NCBI GenBank assembly: GCA_024710825.1 | Contig: JANJUA010000365.1 | Coordinates: 1-22,823 of the forward strand | Source of the DNA: Solirubrobacteraceae bacterium | Lineage (GTDB): Bacteria; Actinomycetota; Thermoleophilia; Solirubrobacterales; Solirubrobacteraceae | Length of the DNA stretch: 22,823 nucleotides | Direction of reading: 5' to 3' | In this document: piece after piece, positions 1 through 6,981 of the stretch | How positions within the stretch are numbered: the first letter of the stretch is position 1 | How the letters are laid out: each line of letters begins with the position of its first letter | Notes under the pieces: generated by a model | The model's input: only the letters and a program-made list of their open reading frames with translations | What the model was told of the DNA's origin: nothing | Databases searched by the model: none | Made by a program: the position numbers and the translations under genes

Positions 1-1206
1 CGATCTTGCTGTGCAGGTAGCGGTTGGTGGTGCGCAGCTCGGCGTGGCCGAGCACGTCGCGGACGGTCACGAGGGGCAACGAGCGGGCGAGGACGGAGCC
101 GGTCGCGTGGCGCAGGCCGTGGAGCTTGAGCGGGCGCAGGCCAGCCGCCTCGGCGGCGCGCTTGTAGCGGCGGCGCACGGCTGAGGGATCGAGGCGGCGG
201 CCGAGCCGGTTGCAGAACACGTAGTCCTCGGGACCGGTGAAGTGGTCGCGCTGCCCGAGCCGGGCGAGCGCCTCGACGGCGGGGCGCGGGATGGGCCCCT
301 GACGGCCGCGTGTGCCCTTCGGCTCCTTCTCGACGCCGGCGCTCACCGCCTGCTCGACGTTGATGATCGCGCCCGAGAGGTCGGGCAGGAAGCGGACGCA
401 CCGCCAGCGCAGCGCGACCAGCTCGCCGAGCCGCATGCCGCTGTAGAAGGCGACGCGGAACAGCTCGGCGTCCTGGCGATCCTCCGCAGCGCGCGCGGCC
501 TCCTCGTCATCGCTGAGCACGTTCGGCCGCCCGCGATAGCTCGGCGGCCCCGTGCGGTGCTCGCCGCGCTCGCACGCGCGCGCGACTCCAGCTCCGCGAC
601 CTCGTAGTGGTCGAGCGGTGGCGGCGGCTGGTAGCGCTTGTCGGTGGCCGCCACCGGGTTCGATGGCAGCGCGTACGTGTCCGGCCTCATCGCGTAGACG
701 AAGACCGAGTGCAGCACCGCGCGGTGCTCGTTGACGTCGTGCGCTGACATGCCCGCTCTGTCCAGCTCGCGCAGGAACGTCGAGACCTCACGCGTCGTGA
801 CGGCGTCGATCGGGCGGTCACCGAAGCGCACCATGATGCGGCCCTTCGACTCGCCGCTCCCGCGCTTGTGCGGCGCCCCCGGCTCGCGCAGCAGGATCTC
901 GTTCTCGCGCAGCGTCGACGGCGCGCCGCCCTTCACGTCACGCTTCCATGCGAGCCACTCGTGCACGACCCGTCGCACAGTCGGGGTACCCGCACGCCGC
1001 GCAGCCTCTGCCGTGGCCGCGCGCTCCCCCTCCACAGCCGCAACCTTCTCCGCCGCCGCGACGTGCGCCGAGCGCTCGTCCACCCAGCCCGGCGGGGTGC
1101 GCCCGCGGCGCTTGGCCCAGCCTCCCTCGCTGCCCTGCTCCAGCCACGCCGAGCCGACGCTTGACGTGATTGCCGACCGGCCCGTATCAATGGCTATACA
1201 GCCGGC
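1..1206 (-). pseudogene. Tyrosine recombinase (phage/island integrase), frameshifted, runs off the left edge
   Basis: Site-specific recombinase of the tyrosine integrase family. From a GTG at 1083 the first frame gives a core-binding domain (TVRRVVHEWLAW, then VTTREVSTFLREL and LHSVFVYAM). At about 560-585 the frame breaks after ELESRARA, and the catalytic domain continues in another - frame: Arg in SGMRLGELVALRW, HGLRH (the HxxR box), LGHAELRTTNRYLH with the second His and the Tyr nucleophile. So every catalytic residue is encoded but across two frames. In-frame codons continue upstream of 1083 (SAWLEQGSEGGWAKRRGRTP, resembling integrase N-termini) to a TAG at 1207-1209 without a usable start, so the N-terminus also looks truncated. 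The gene sits 35 bp from a tRNA-Ala 3' fragment, the usual place for such an integrase. A single sequencing indel could explain the internal break, but not the missing N-terminus. Identification is firm; loss of function is likely. Confidence 0.85.
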
Positions 1207-1240
1207 CTAATCTGCCCGTACTTAAGCGCTTCGACCTCAA

Positions 1241-1290
1241 AGCGCCTGGATCGCACCCAGGAGGTCGGGGTTCGAGTCCCCCTAGCTCCA
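1241..1290 (+). tRNA. 3' half of tRNA-Ala(CGC), probable attachment-site remnant
   Basis: The stretch reads as the 3' part of a tRNA. It has a 5-bp anticodon stem CCTGG/CCAGG (1245-1249 and 1257-1261) around the loop ATCGCAC with anticodon CGC at 1252-1254, a T-arm with TTCGAGT, and the acceptor end TAGCTCCA typical of tRNA-Ala. The sequence before 1241 does not form a D-arm or a 5' acceptor strand, so the gene is not complete. The T-stem has one G fewer on its 5' side than a perfect 5-bp stem needs. Such 3' fragments are what integrases leave at the far end of an element that entered a tRNA gene. Here the orientation places the intact tRNA-Ala to the left of the window. Confidence 0.75.
1279..1290 (+). 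repeat. 12-bp direct repeat, left copy (CCCCTAGCTCCA)
   Basis: Identical to 2393-2404. The two copies flank the IS481-like element, with 3 extra bases (TCG) between this copy and the TGT of the left terminal repeat. It is the acceptor end of the tRNA-Ala fragment. It is either a long target-site duplication or a second att core. Confidence 0.8.
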
Positions 1291-1293
1291 TCG

Positions 1294-1318
1294 TGTGATG
1301 TCTCGGGACATGTGTCTC
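1294..1318 (+). repeat. IS terminal inverted repeat, left
   Basis: Begins TGTGATGTCTCGGGACAT. It matches the right end at 19 of 25 positions: blocks TGT, GTCTC, GGACAT and TGTC are shared. Confidence 0.75.
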
Positions 1319-1339
1319 ATGTGTCTCGGGGCAGCGGTC

Positions 1340-2230
1340 TCAGGTTGAGGAGCCCGGCCAGCGGCCGGGCTCTTTGTTTTGGTTGCGCCAGTAGCTCTTG
1401 GTCGGCTCGATGAGGTGGACGGAGAGGACTTCGCCGGTGGTGAGGTCGGCGACCGTGACGCGGGTGTCGTCGGCGAAGGCGAGGACGCGTTTGCGGGCGT
1501 GGGCGGCGCCGATGGCGAGGTGGTGCATGCGGCCGGCGCGCCGCAGGGTCATGCGGCCGTTTTGGTCGAGGCGGTCGTAGCGCAGGCGGTAGCGGCCTGG
1601 GGCGTGTGCGTTGGTGGCTGGGGCGGCTTTCGGGGTCGCTCGGTAGGCGTCGCCCGGGGTGCTGCGGCGCAGCGCTCGGTGCGGGCGTTGTTCGTTGTAG
1701 TGCTCGCGGAACTCGTCGAGCTGGCGCTACAGCTCGGGAAGGGCGCGGGCGGGAGGCCTGGCGCTGAGCCAGCGTTGCAGCGTCTGGTGGAAGCGCTCGA
1801 TCTTGCCTTGGGTCTGGGGGTGGCCGGGGGACCCGTTCTTCTGGCGGACACCAAGGAGCGACAGGAGGTATTCGAAGGCGTTGCGCCAGCCCGGCCTGCT
1901 TGAGGATCCGGCTGATCGTCGCTGTCGCCGGTGCTTTGTAGCCCTCGCGCTGCAGGTGCCAGGCGATCGTGTGCGCCCCCGCGTCCAGCCCGGCAGCGGT
2001 CAGCTGCACGCACAGCTCGATCACCCTCGCGCGAACCTCGTCGCTGGTCGCCGTCGGCGTCGACTTGGGACGGCGCGACCGTGGCTGCAGCGCGTCCAGG
2101 CCCCCATCGCGATAGCGCGCCAGCAGGCGGAAAGCAGGTGTCGGCGCGAGATCCCGTGCGTGGCGGCGGCCTCGGTGACCGACAGCTGCTTGGACACGAT
2201 CTGCAAGACGGCGACGCGAGCACGGGACAT
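1340..2230 (-). pseudogene. IS481-family transposase, frameshifted, nonsense-mutated and internally deleted
   Basis: The N-terminal helix-turn-helix part starts at ATG 2230 (MSRARVAVLQIVSKQLSVTE), then shifts frame at about 2130-2140. The reading continues as RLLARYRDGGLDALQPRS, then VIELCVQLTAAGLDAGAHTI and ISRILKQAGL. Directly after this a further frame gives FEYLLSLLGVRQKNGSPGHP and QGKIERFHQTLQRWL, which carries the final Glu of the DDE triad. The segment that should hold the two catalytic Asp residues is missing, an internal deletion of roughly 100 or more codons compared with normal IS481 transposases. A TAG at 1727-1729 interrupts the C-terminal part, which ends at 1340 after ALRRSTPGDAYRAT and LSVHLIEPTKSYWRN. 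The element cannot move by itself but might be mobilised in trans. Confidence 0.85.
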
Positions 2231-2367
2231 GCCCGCAACCGTCCGGGCCCGTCCGGACGCGCCCCGGGGCGATCGCCGCTGCGGCCTCGCCCTACGGACT
2301 CGGCCTCCGCGGCGATCGCCCGGGAAGACTGTGACCTATGTCCCGAGACATGAGGGACCCATCAGTA

Positions 2368-2392
2368 GGGACATATGTCCTGAGACCAGACA
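2368..2392 (-). repeat. IS terminal inverted repeat, right
   Basis: Read inward on the - strand it begins TGTCTGGTCTCAGGACAT, paired with 1294-1318. A second inward-facing copy of the GTCTCxGGACAT core lies at 2338-2351. Confidence 0.75.
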
Positions 2393-2404
2393 CCCCTAGC
2401 TCCA
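2393..2404 (+). repeat. 12-bp direct repeat, right copy (CCCCTAGCTCCA)
   Basis: Abuts the right end of the IS and equals 1279-1290. It is followed within 5 bp by the terminator hairpin, as expected if this was the original chromosomal sequence just downstream of the tRNA. Confidence 0.8.
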
Positions 2405-2408
2405 CTCC

Positions 2409-2435
2409 GAGAACCCCTGCACCGCGGGGGTTCTC
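2409..2435 (+). terminator. Hairpin downstream of the tRNA-Ala end
   Basis: Perfect 9-bp stem GAGAACCCC/GGGGTTCTC with a 9-nt loop (2418-2426). It lies 5 bp past the tRNA acceptor sequence and is followed by CGCGTCTCGTC rather than a T-run. It is plausible as the native tRNA transcription terminator, now cut off from the tRNA by the IS. Confidence 0.6.
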
Positions 2436-2594
2436 GCGTCTCGTCGGTCGATCGGCGCTTCGGGATCTCGGCTACGCGAGCCGCGAAAACGGCCCAGACG
2501 TGCCAAAACTCCCGCGAAAACAGGCCATCTCGGGGCCATGTGGAGGCGCAAGCGGACCGTCGGCAAGAATCGGATTTCGCTCGCCAAGGAGCGC

Positions 2595-2860
2595 TCAACC
2601 GGTGAGGTTGGCGAACGGGCGCCGTCCGCTGCGCTGCTCCGCAAACGCGGCGAGCAACCGTCGCTCGTAGTCTCGCGCGGCCTCGCCCCAGGTGATCTCG
2701 TGCCACGCGACCAGCAGGTCGCCAGCGTCGGCGAGTTGCCAGATCAGCCGGCCGCCACGGTGTCCTACCGGCTCGCCGGCACCGAACTGGCCGAACTGGG
2801 TCAGCCGTCGCCGCAGGACGTCCGCCTTGCCGATGTAGACCACCTGAGGCGTTGCCGTCG
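2595..2860 (-). pseudogene. GIY-YIG-nuclease-like fragment
   Basis: About 85 residues beginning at PQVVYIGKADVLRRRL (the YIG half of a GIY-YIG domain), then FGQFGAGEP, GGRLIWQLADAGDLLVAW and ending RRPFANLTG before the TGA at 2595-2597. The GIY strand that should precede it is absent; instead the reading frame runs into the remains of the ParB-like gene. I read it as a 5'-truncated gene joined to its neighbour by deletion. No start codon of its own is evident. The function of this actinobacterial subgroup is not known to me. Confidence 0.55.
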
Positions 2861-3433
2861 TCGAGGTAGGCGATGACGGCGTCCAGCAAGGTCGGGGGCG
2901 ACGGTGCCGATCGTGCGGAGTTGGTCGACGGCGGCCAGGTGGGATGACGCCTTCGCCGATGAGCTGCTGCGCGCGCTCAGGTAGCTCGAGCACCTTCACG
3001 CGCGCGGTGACGCGCTGCTTGGGCCAGCCGAGCGCCTGCGCGGCGCCGTCCTCGGTCAGGCCGCGCTCGAGCATCGTGCGGACGGCCTTGGCCTCCTCGT
3101 AGGGGTTGAGCTGCTTGCGCGTGATGTTCTCCACGGCGCGATCGGCGTCCTCGGTCTGCGCGTCGCGGACGACGGCGGGAACGACGGCGAGGGCGAGTGA
3201 CCGGGCGGCCGCGACGCGGTGGAAGCCGGCGCGACCAGCTCGAAGCCTTCGCCGTCGTTGCGCACGACGACGGGGACGAGCATGCCCTGCAGCTCGATCG
3301 ACCCGGCCAGCGCCAGCAAGCCCTCCTTGGCTGCGCCAGCCAGCTCGCCCAACGCCTCCCGCACCCGTTGCGGCAGCCGCTCGATGCGGCCTTCGCCGAC
3401 GACCTCGTCGGCCTTGTGATCTACGGTTCCCAT
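2850..3433 (-). pseudogene. ParB-like (ParB/Srx N-terminal domain) DNA-binding protein, multiply frameshifted
   Basis: Starts at ATG 3433, chosen because AGGAGG lies 7 nt upstream. The first frame covers MGTVDHKADEVVGEG to SIELQGMLVPVVVRNDGEG, the start of a ParB nuclease-like fold. It breaks at about 3225-3235 (ELVA, then GFHRVAAARS in the next frame). The middle frame carries ENITRKQLNPYEEAKAVRTM and the helix-turn-helix EDGAAQALGWPKQRVTARVK. Two more shifts, near 2945 and 2887, are needed to follow LAAVDQLRTIGTVAPDL and LDAVIAYLDDGNA. After that the gene ends abruptly in the GIY-YIG fragment. Free-standing ParB-like genes of this kind are common on integrated elements and plasmids. Family assignment is good; the gene is clearly broken unless this stretch is badly sequenced. 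Confidence 0.7.
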
Positions 3434-3534
3434 GGCGGCTCCTCCTGTCTCAATGGACTTGTTCGCACTCGCCACGCTCCCAACGGCAGCGGACGAGACG
3501 GGAGGACCGCCGTCCACCAACTTCTACGGGCTAC

Positions 3535-3690
3535 GGGACAACCTCAACCCGGCTGCACCTGCATCGCAACTCGCTGCGTTACTGGCTCACGCCGATCGAG
3601 CAGATGCTCGGCGCGCCGCTGCAGGCGCCCGCGACTCTCGCGAACGCGAAGGCCGCGCTGATCACCGCCCGGATCCTCGATAGCCGGTAG
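3535..3690 (+). pseudogene. C-terminal helix-turn-helix remnant of a PucR-family regulator
   Basis: About 50 codons ending at TAG 3688-3690. The string LHLHRNSLRYWLTPIEQMLG matches the C-terminal helix-turn-helix of PucR-type activators (consensus LHVHRNTLRYRLxRIEELLG), followed by ALITARILDSR. Nothing of the upstream PucR or GGDEF-like domains is seen before it. It lies 160 bp before the intact PucR gene in the same orientation but is clearly divergent from that gene's own C-terminus, so it is the relic of a second regulator, not a duplication of the neighbour. Confidence 0.65.
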
Positions 3691-3780
3691 GCGTCGCACG
3701 CGCCGACCTTCAGCGCAGACGGACCGAGCAACCGCCGCCGACAGGGCGATCGCACAACGCTCCATCAGCAGGATAGACTT

Positions 3781-3791
3781 TTCACAGTGCG
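3781..3791 (+). promoter_or_regulatory. Candidate operator TTCACAGTGCG upstream of the pucR-type gene
   Basis: The 11-mer is identical to 10937-10947 in front of M20 copy A. It contains the near-palindrome CACAGTG. A TAGACT hexamer, an acceptable -10 box, lies immediately upstream (3774-3779). It may be the binding site of the regulator encoded next to it (autoregulation), but that is inference. Confidence 0.35.
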
Positions 3792-3850
3792 TGGGCGCGT
3801 TATCGCTCGTAGGGTCGGGCCGACCGCGCCCCGCGGTTAGAGGTGTCCGC

Positions 3851-5401
3851 GTGCCCTTGCCCACGTCTCCCCTGGTGCTCGGCGATCTACTCGCTGAGGA
3901 GAGCTTTGGTCTCCGCCTCGTCGCCGGCGGCGACGCTGCCCTCCGCCGGTCGGTCGCCGGCGTCCACCCGATCGAGGTCGACGCGCCGACACGCTGGCTC
4001 GCTCCAGACTGGGTGATGCTGACCACCGGCATACGCCTGCAACGGCGACCGGCCGCCGAGCGTGCGCTAATCCGTGAGCTGTGCGAGAGCGGGATCGGAG
4101 CCCTCGGCTACGGCGTCGGGGTAGTTTCCGAGGTGACCCCGCCCGCACTGCTCGACGAGGCACGCCGCTGCGAATACCCGCTCTTCGAGGTGCCCTTCGG
4201 AACGCCGTTCCGCGAGATCGCCCGTCACGCCAACCGGTTACTGCTGATACCCGAGGTCCGGGCCTACGCGAGGCTGCCGGCGATCCACCGCTACATGTTC
4301 GACGCGCTCGCGCAGCCCGACCCAACGCGGACGCTTCTCGAGCGGCTCGCGTCGCTCGTCGACGCCCACGCCTTGTTCTTCGACGAGGATGGAGAGGTCG
4401 CCTTCACCACCGACGACCGTCCCGCCGCACCGATCTGGGAGCAGATCGAGCGGCGTGCCGACTCGCACCTAGTGGAGTTCGAGCACGACGGCCGTCACGT
4501 GGTCGCGGTACCGACCGCGATGGCGATAACCGGCACACACTGGTGGATCGCCGCCTATCCACGTTGGGCCCAATCCGCCAACCCGCTGCTCAAACCCGCG
4601 GTCCAGGCCGCCGCAACTCTGGCTGCCGCGATCAAAAGGATCGACGACGTTGGTCTCGAGCGGGAGCGCCGGCAGCGCGCCGCAGCCCTAGTCGCCGCGC
4701 TCGACGCCCGGAGCGAAGAGGGGCTGCGCGAGACCACCGAGCGGGCGCTCCGCTTCGGCATCGACTTCTCCGCACCCGTCCATCTGGTCCGCGTATCGCC
4801 GAGCACCGAAGCGCCGTCCACGCTGGTCGAGACCCTCGGCCGGGCGATCCAGCGCAAGCTCCACCGAGTCGACGCACCGGGGCTCGTCGTCGTGCGCGAG
4901 GGCACCGCGGTGGCACTCGTCCAGCTTCCTGCCGAGGAGTTGCGCGAGCTGCTCGCCGCGGTGCTCGGCGGGCACCCGGCGGCGCGCGCCGGCGCCAGTT
5001 GCCCGCTGAGCGACATGACCCAGATCCCGGTCGCGGACCGCGACGCCCAAAAGGCGCTGGCGATCGCTCACGAGAGCGGCGACGGCTCCCCTGTCTTCTT
5101 CGTCGAGTGCGACATCAGTGCGCTCCTCGTGAGCCAGGCCGAGAACGCGACGCTGCGCCGCACAATCACCCGCCGGCTGGAGCCGCTCCGCGACCATCCA
5201 CAGCTCTACGAGACGCTGAGTTGCTTCTTCGCCGCGTCGCTGGATATCGGCGCGTCAGCCAAGGCTATGTACGTCCACCCGAACACGATGCGAAACCGGA
5301 TCGCACGAATCGAGGAGGTAATCGGTGGCAGCCTGCGCGAGCCGGCGATCATCGCCGAGGTCCACCTGGCGCTGACCGCGATGCCGACACCGCGAGCCTA
5401 G
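3851..5401 (+). CDS. PucR-family transcriptional regulator
   Basis: Likely activator of the facing catabolic genes. The N-terminal half (from PLVLGDLLAEESFGLRLVAG, through LAPDWVMLTTGI to FREIARHANRLL) is the PucR purine-catabolism domain. A middle region carries the GGDEF-like fold of this family (FSAPVHLVRVSPSTEA, LRELLAAVLGGHPAARAGAS). The last ~60 residues hold the helix-turn-helix (LDIGASAKAMYVHPNTMRNR, IARIEEVIG). I chose GTG 3851 because AGAGG sits 8 nt before it and the conserved domain begins within 10 residues (516 aa). An in-frame GTG at 3791 would give 536 aa without a good ribosome site. The gene converges on the M24 hydrolase gene and is separated from it by a strong hairpin. 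Members of the family respond to small metabolites such as purine-degradation or amino-acid intermediates; the effector here is unknown. Confidence 0.85.
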   Translation: MPLPTSPLVLGDLLAEESFGLRLVAGGDAALRRSVAGVHPIEVDAPTRWLAPDWVMLTTGIRLQRRPAAERALIRELCESGIGALGYGVGVVSEVTPPALLDEARRCEYPLFEVPFGTPFREIARHANRLLLIPEVRAYARLPAIHRYMFDALAQPDPTRTLLERLASLVDAHALFFDEDGEVAFTTDDRPAAPIWEQIERRADSHLVEFEHDGRHVVAVPTAMAITGTHWWIAAYPRWAQSANPLLKPAVQAAATLAAAIKRIDDVGLERERRQRAAALVAALDARSEEGLRETTERALRFGIDFSAPVHLVRVSPSTEAPSTLVETLGRAIQRKLHRVDAPGLVVVREGTAVALVQLPAEELRELLAAVLGGHPAARAGASCPLSDMTQIPVADRDAQKALAIAHESGDGSPVFFVECDISALLVSQAENATLRRTITRRLEPLRDHPQLYETLSCFFAASLDIGASAKAMYVHPNTMRNRIARIEEVIGGSLREPAIIAEVHLALTAMPTPRA

Positions 5402-5409
5402 GCGCGAGT

Positions 5410-5447
5410 TGATGCGGACTCGCCAGCTCACGCGCGAATCCGCATCA
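5410..5447. terminator. Bidirectional terminator hairpin between convergent genes
   Basis: TGATGCGGA (5410-5418) pairs with TCCGCATCA (5439-5447); after a C.A mismatch the stem continues TCGC/GCGA around a 10-nt loop (5424-5433). It lies exactly between the stop codons of the PucR gene and the M24 gene, so it could terminate both transcripts. No long T-run is present, which is usual at this GC content. Confidence 0.7.
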
Positions 5448-5458
5448 GCATGCGTGGT

Positions 5459-6628
5459 TCAGCCGTCGAGGCCGGGCGAGAGTGCGCTGAGGCGTTCGTG
5501 GCCGCCCTCGACGACGGCGATCGGCTCGCCGATGTAGAAACAGAAGCCCGCGTCGACGTCGGTGATCCCGGCGAAGTAGAAGAAGGTCATGCCACGGCGC
5601 AACTCGCGGCCGTCGGTCGCCTTCAGGCGCAGCGGCTCGAGCCACGACGGCGGGTAGCCGATCCCTATGCCGTAGCCGACGTGGCGCCCGCCCCGGTCGA
5701 GCCCGGCGGCGCGCAAACCCGCCTGCACACGCTCCGAGAGCTCGAGGGTCGGCCGCCCCGGCTCGATCAGGTCCCGGGCGCCGTCGAGCGCCGAAATGAT
5801 CCCCTCGTGGACAGCCTTCATCCGGGCAGTCGGTATCCCCGCCACCCGCGAGTGCGCGCCGACGGCGTGGTACCGGCGAGACACGCCACCGATCTCGATC
5901 GTGACCGGATCGTTGGGCTGGATCACCCGGTCGCTCGCACCGACGTGGGTCTGCGACAGCGTTCGCGGGCCGGATGCGATCGGAGGGTGGACCGCCGAGA
6001 ACTCGCCGCCGGCCCGGTACATCGCGCTGGTCGCCGCCGCGTGTAGATCGCACTCGCGGACCCCCGGCGCGAGGATCTCGAACGCGGCCTCGAAGCCAGC
6101 GTCCATGACCTTACCCGCCTTGCGCATGTGAACGAGCTCGGCGTCGGACTTCTCGTGGCGGAGCTCGTTGACGATATCGGAGGCGTCGACCAGCTCGGCG
6201 TCGCCGGGGAACGCATCGCGCAGCATGTCGTAGTAGTACGGCTGGAGACTGTATGTCCGCCGCTCGATGCCGATCCGGACCCCAGGCTTCAGCAGCCCCC
6301 GTTCACGGAGGATGTCGACGGTAATCTGGCCCGGGTCGCGCGGGCTGTCGTCGAGCCAGGTGCGCACGTCGTCGAGGAACGGCGACTCGCGGATCAGATG
6401 CTCATCGGCGTTGCGGCAGAGCACCGTCGGCGACTCGTCCACCGCTGGCACCACAGCAGTCTGGTACACCCAGTAGCCGATCTGGTCGTATCCGTACAGG
6501 TAGTACAGGCTCTCTTGCTGGAAGAGCAGAACGGCGTCGAGGTTCGCCGCCTCCATAGCCAGGCGGAGTCGCGCCTGGCGGGCCGCGTACTCGGCCGGCT
6601 CGAACGCGAGCGGATTGATCTTCGTCAT
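5459..6628 (-). CDS. M24-family (pita-bread) hydrolase lacking metal ligands; ectoine-hydrolase/creatinase-like
   Basis: 389 aa from ATG 6628, chosen because AGAAGGA lies just upstream and the ATG overlaps the preceding stop (ATGA). The N-terminal domain has YLYGYDQIGYWVYQTAVVP and the C-terminal pita-bread fold spans about 165-380. Metal-dependent M24 peptidases need two Asp, one His and two Glu. Here those positions read IEIGGVSRRYHAVGAHSRV (245 region), HVGYGIGIGYPPSW (316-329), MTFFYFAGI and GFCFYIGEP, so the ligand set is not there. The YPPSW and IEIGG...RYH patterns resemble DoeA/EutD ectoine hydrolases and related Xaa-Pro-like proteins. In EutD, as I recall, a Glu is the nucleophile; Glu245 could take that part. 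It is the last gene of the M20-oxidase operon, so a substrate related to N-acyl or cyclic amidine amino acids is likely. Peptidase activity is unlikely. Confidence 0.8.
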   Translation of the reverse strand: MTKINPLAFEPAEYAARQARLRLAMEAANLDAVLLFQQESLYYLYGYDQIGYWVYQTAVVPAVDESPTVLCRNADEHLIRESPFLDDVRTWLDDSPRDPGQITVDILRERGLLKPGVRIGIERRTYSLQPYYYDMLRDAFPGDAELVDASDIVNELRHEKSDAELVHMRKAGKVMDAGFEAAFEILAPGVRECDLHAAATSAMYRAGGEFSAVHPPIASGPRTLSQTHVGASDRVIQPNDPVTIEIGGVSRRYHAVGAHSRVAGIPTARMKAVHEGIISALDGARDLIEPGRPTLELSERVQAGLRAAGLDRGGRHVGYGIGIGYPPSWLEPLRLKATDGRELRRGMTFFYFAGITDVDAGFCFYIGEPIAVVEGGHERLSALSPGLDG

Positions 6629-6981
6629 CGGTCCTTCTCTTCTAGTTCGGGAGTGGCGGCGCGGTGGCCCGTGGGGCTCCCCGCACCAGGCACGGCACCG
6701 CGATCGGCGGCGGGCTCGTCGCCGCGCAGCGGGGTCGCGGCGAGATCGCCGACCGTCAGCGGACGCGCCGGCAAGCGGTAGGTGAACGCGACCGCGCTCG
6801 GCGCCGACGGCAGCACCCAGTCGAACAGCGGACGGCAGGTGCGTCCCCCGCACATCCCCATACCGGCGCGCGAACGGTGCTTGAGCTGCGTGACGTTGAG
6901 GTCGTCCTCGGCAAGCGCCCTCCGGAGATCGCCGAGCGTGACGTCCTCGCAGCGGCAGACGATCACATCGTCGTCGGACAT
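6625..6981 (-). CDS. BFD-like [2Fe-2S] protein, subunit of the flavoprotein dehydrogenase
   Basis: 118 aa from ATG 6981, with GGAGG 4 nt upstream. Cys9, Cys11, Cys44 and Cys49 (VCRCED..., MGMCGGRTCRPL) form the C-x-C...C-x4-C set of bacterioferritin-associated-ferredoxin-like domains. In HcnB/OoxA-type proteins this domain is normally the C-terminal part of the FAD/NAD-binding subunit. Here it is a separate gene overlapping the end of that subunit's gene by 19 bp and overlapping the M24 start by 4 bp. About 65 further residues after the cluster are rich in Pro, Ala and Gly and resemble nothing I know. It probably relays electrons between the flavin subunits and an acceptor. Confidence 0.85.
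   Translation of the reverse strand: MSDDDVIVCRCEDVTLGDLRRALAEDDLNVTQLKHRSRAGMGMCGGRTCRPLFDWVLPSAPSAVAFTYRLPARPLTVGDLAATPLRGDEPAADRGAVPGAGSPTGHRAATPELEEKDR

Larger units (their letters stand above)
1294..2392 (-). mobile_element. IS481-type insertion sequence, degenerate
   Basis: A 1099-bp unit bounded by TGT...ACA, the ends expected of IS481-group elements. The outer 25 bp of the two ends match in inverted orientation at 19 positions. A 14-bp string ATGTCTCGGGACAT lies at 1299-1312 and again in inverse orientation at 2338-2351. Inside, a single transposase gene on - is broken in several places. The element sits in the acceptor end of the tRNA-Ala fragment and is flanked by a 12-bp direct repeat. 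Its exact left edge could be 1291 rather than 1294. Confidence 0.8.

Noticed and set aside
4081..5412. 443-codon open frame overlapping the PucR-family gene in another + frame
   Set aside because: Composition is Arg/Ala-rich without any domain, typical of a shadow frame in very GC-rich DNA; the PucR frame has recognisable domains along its full length.
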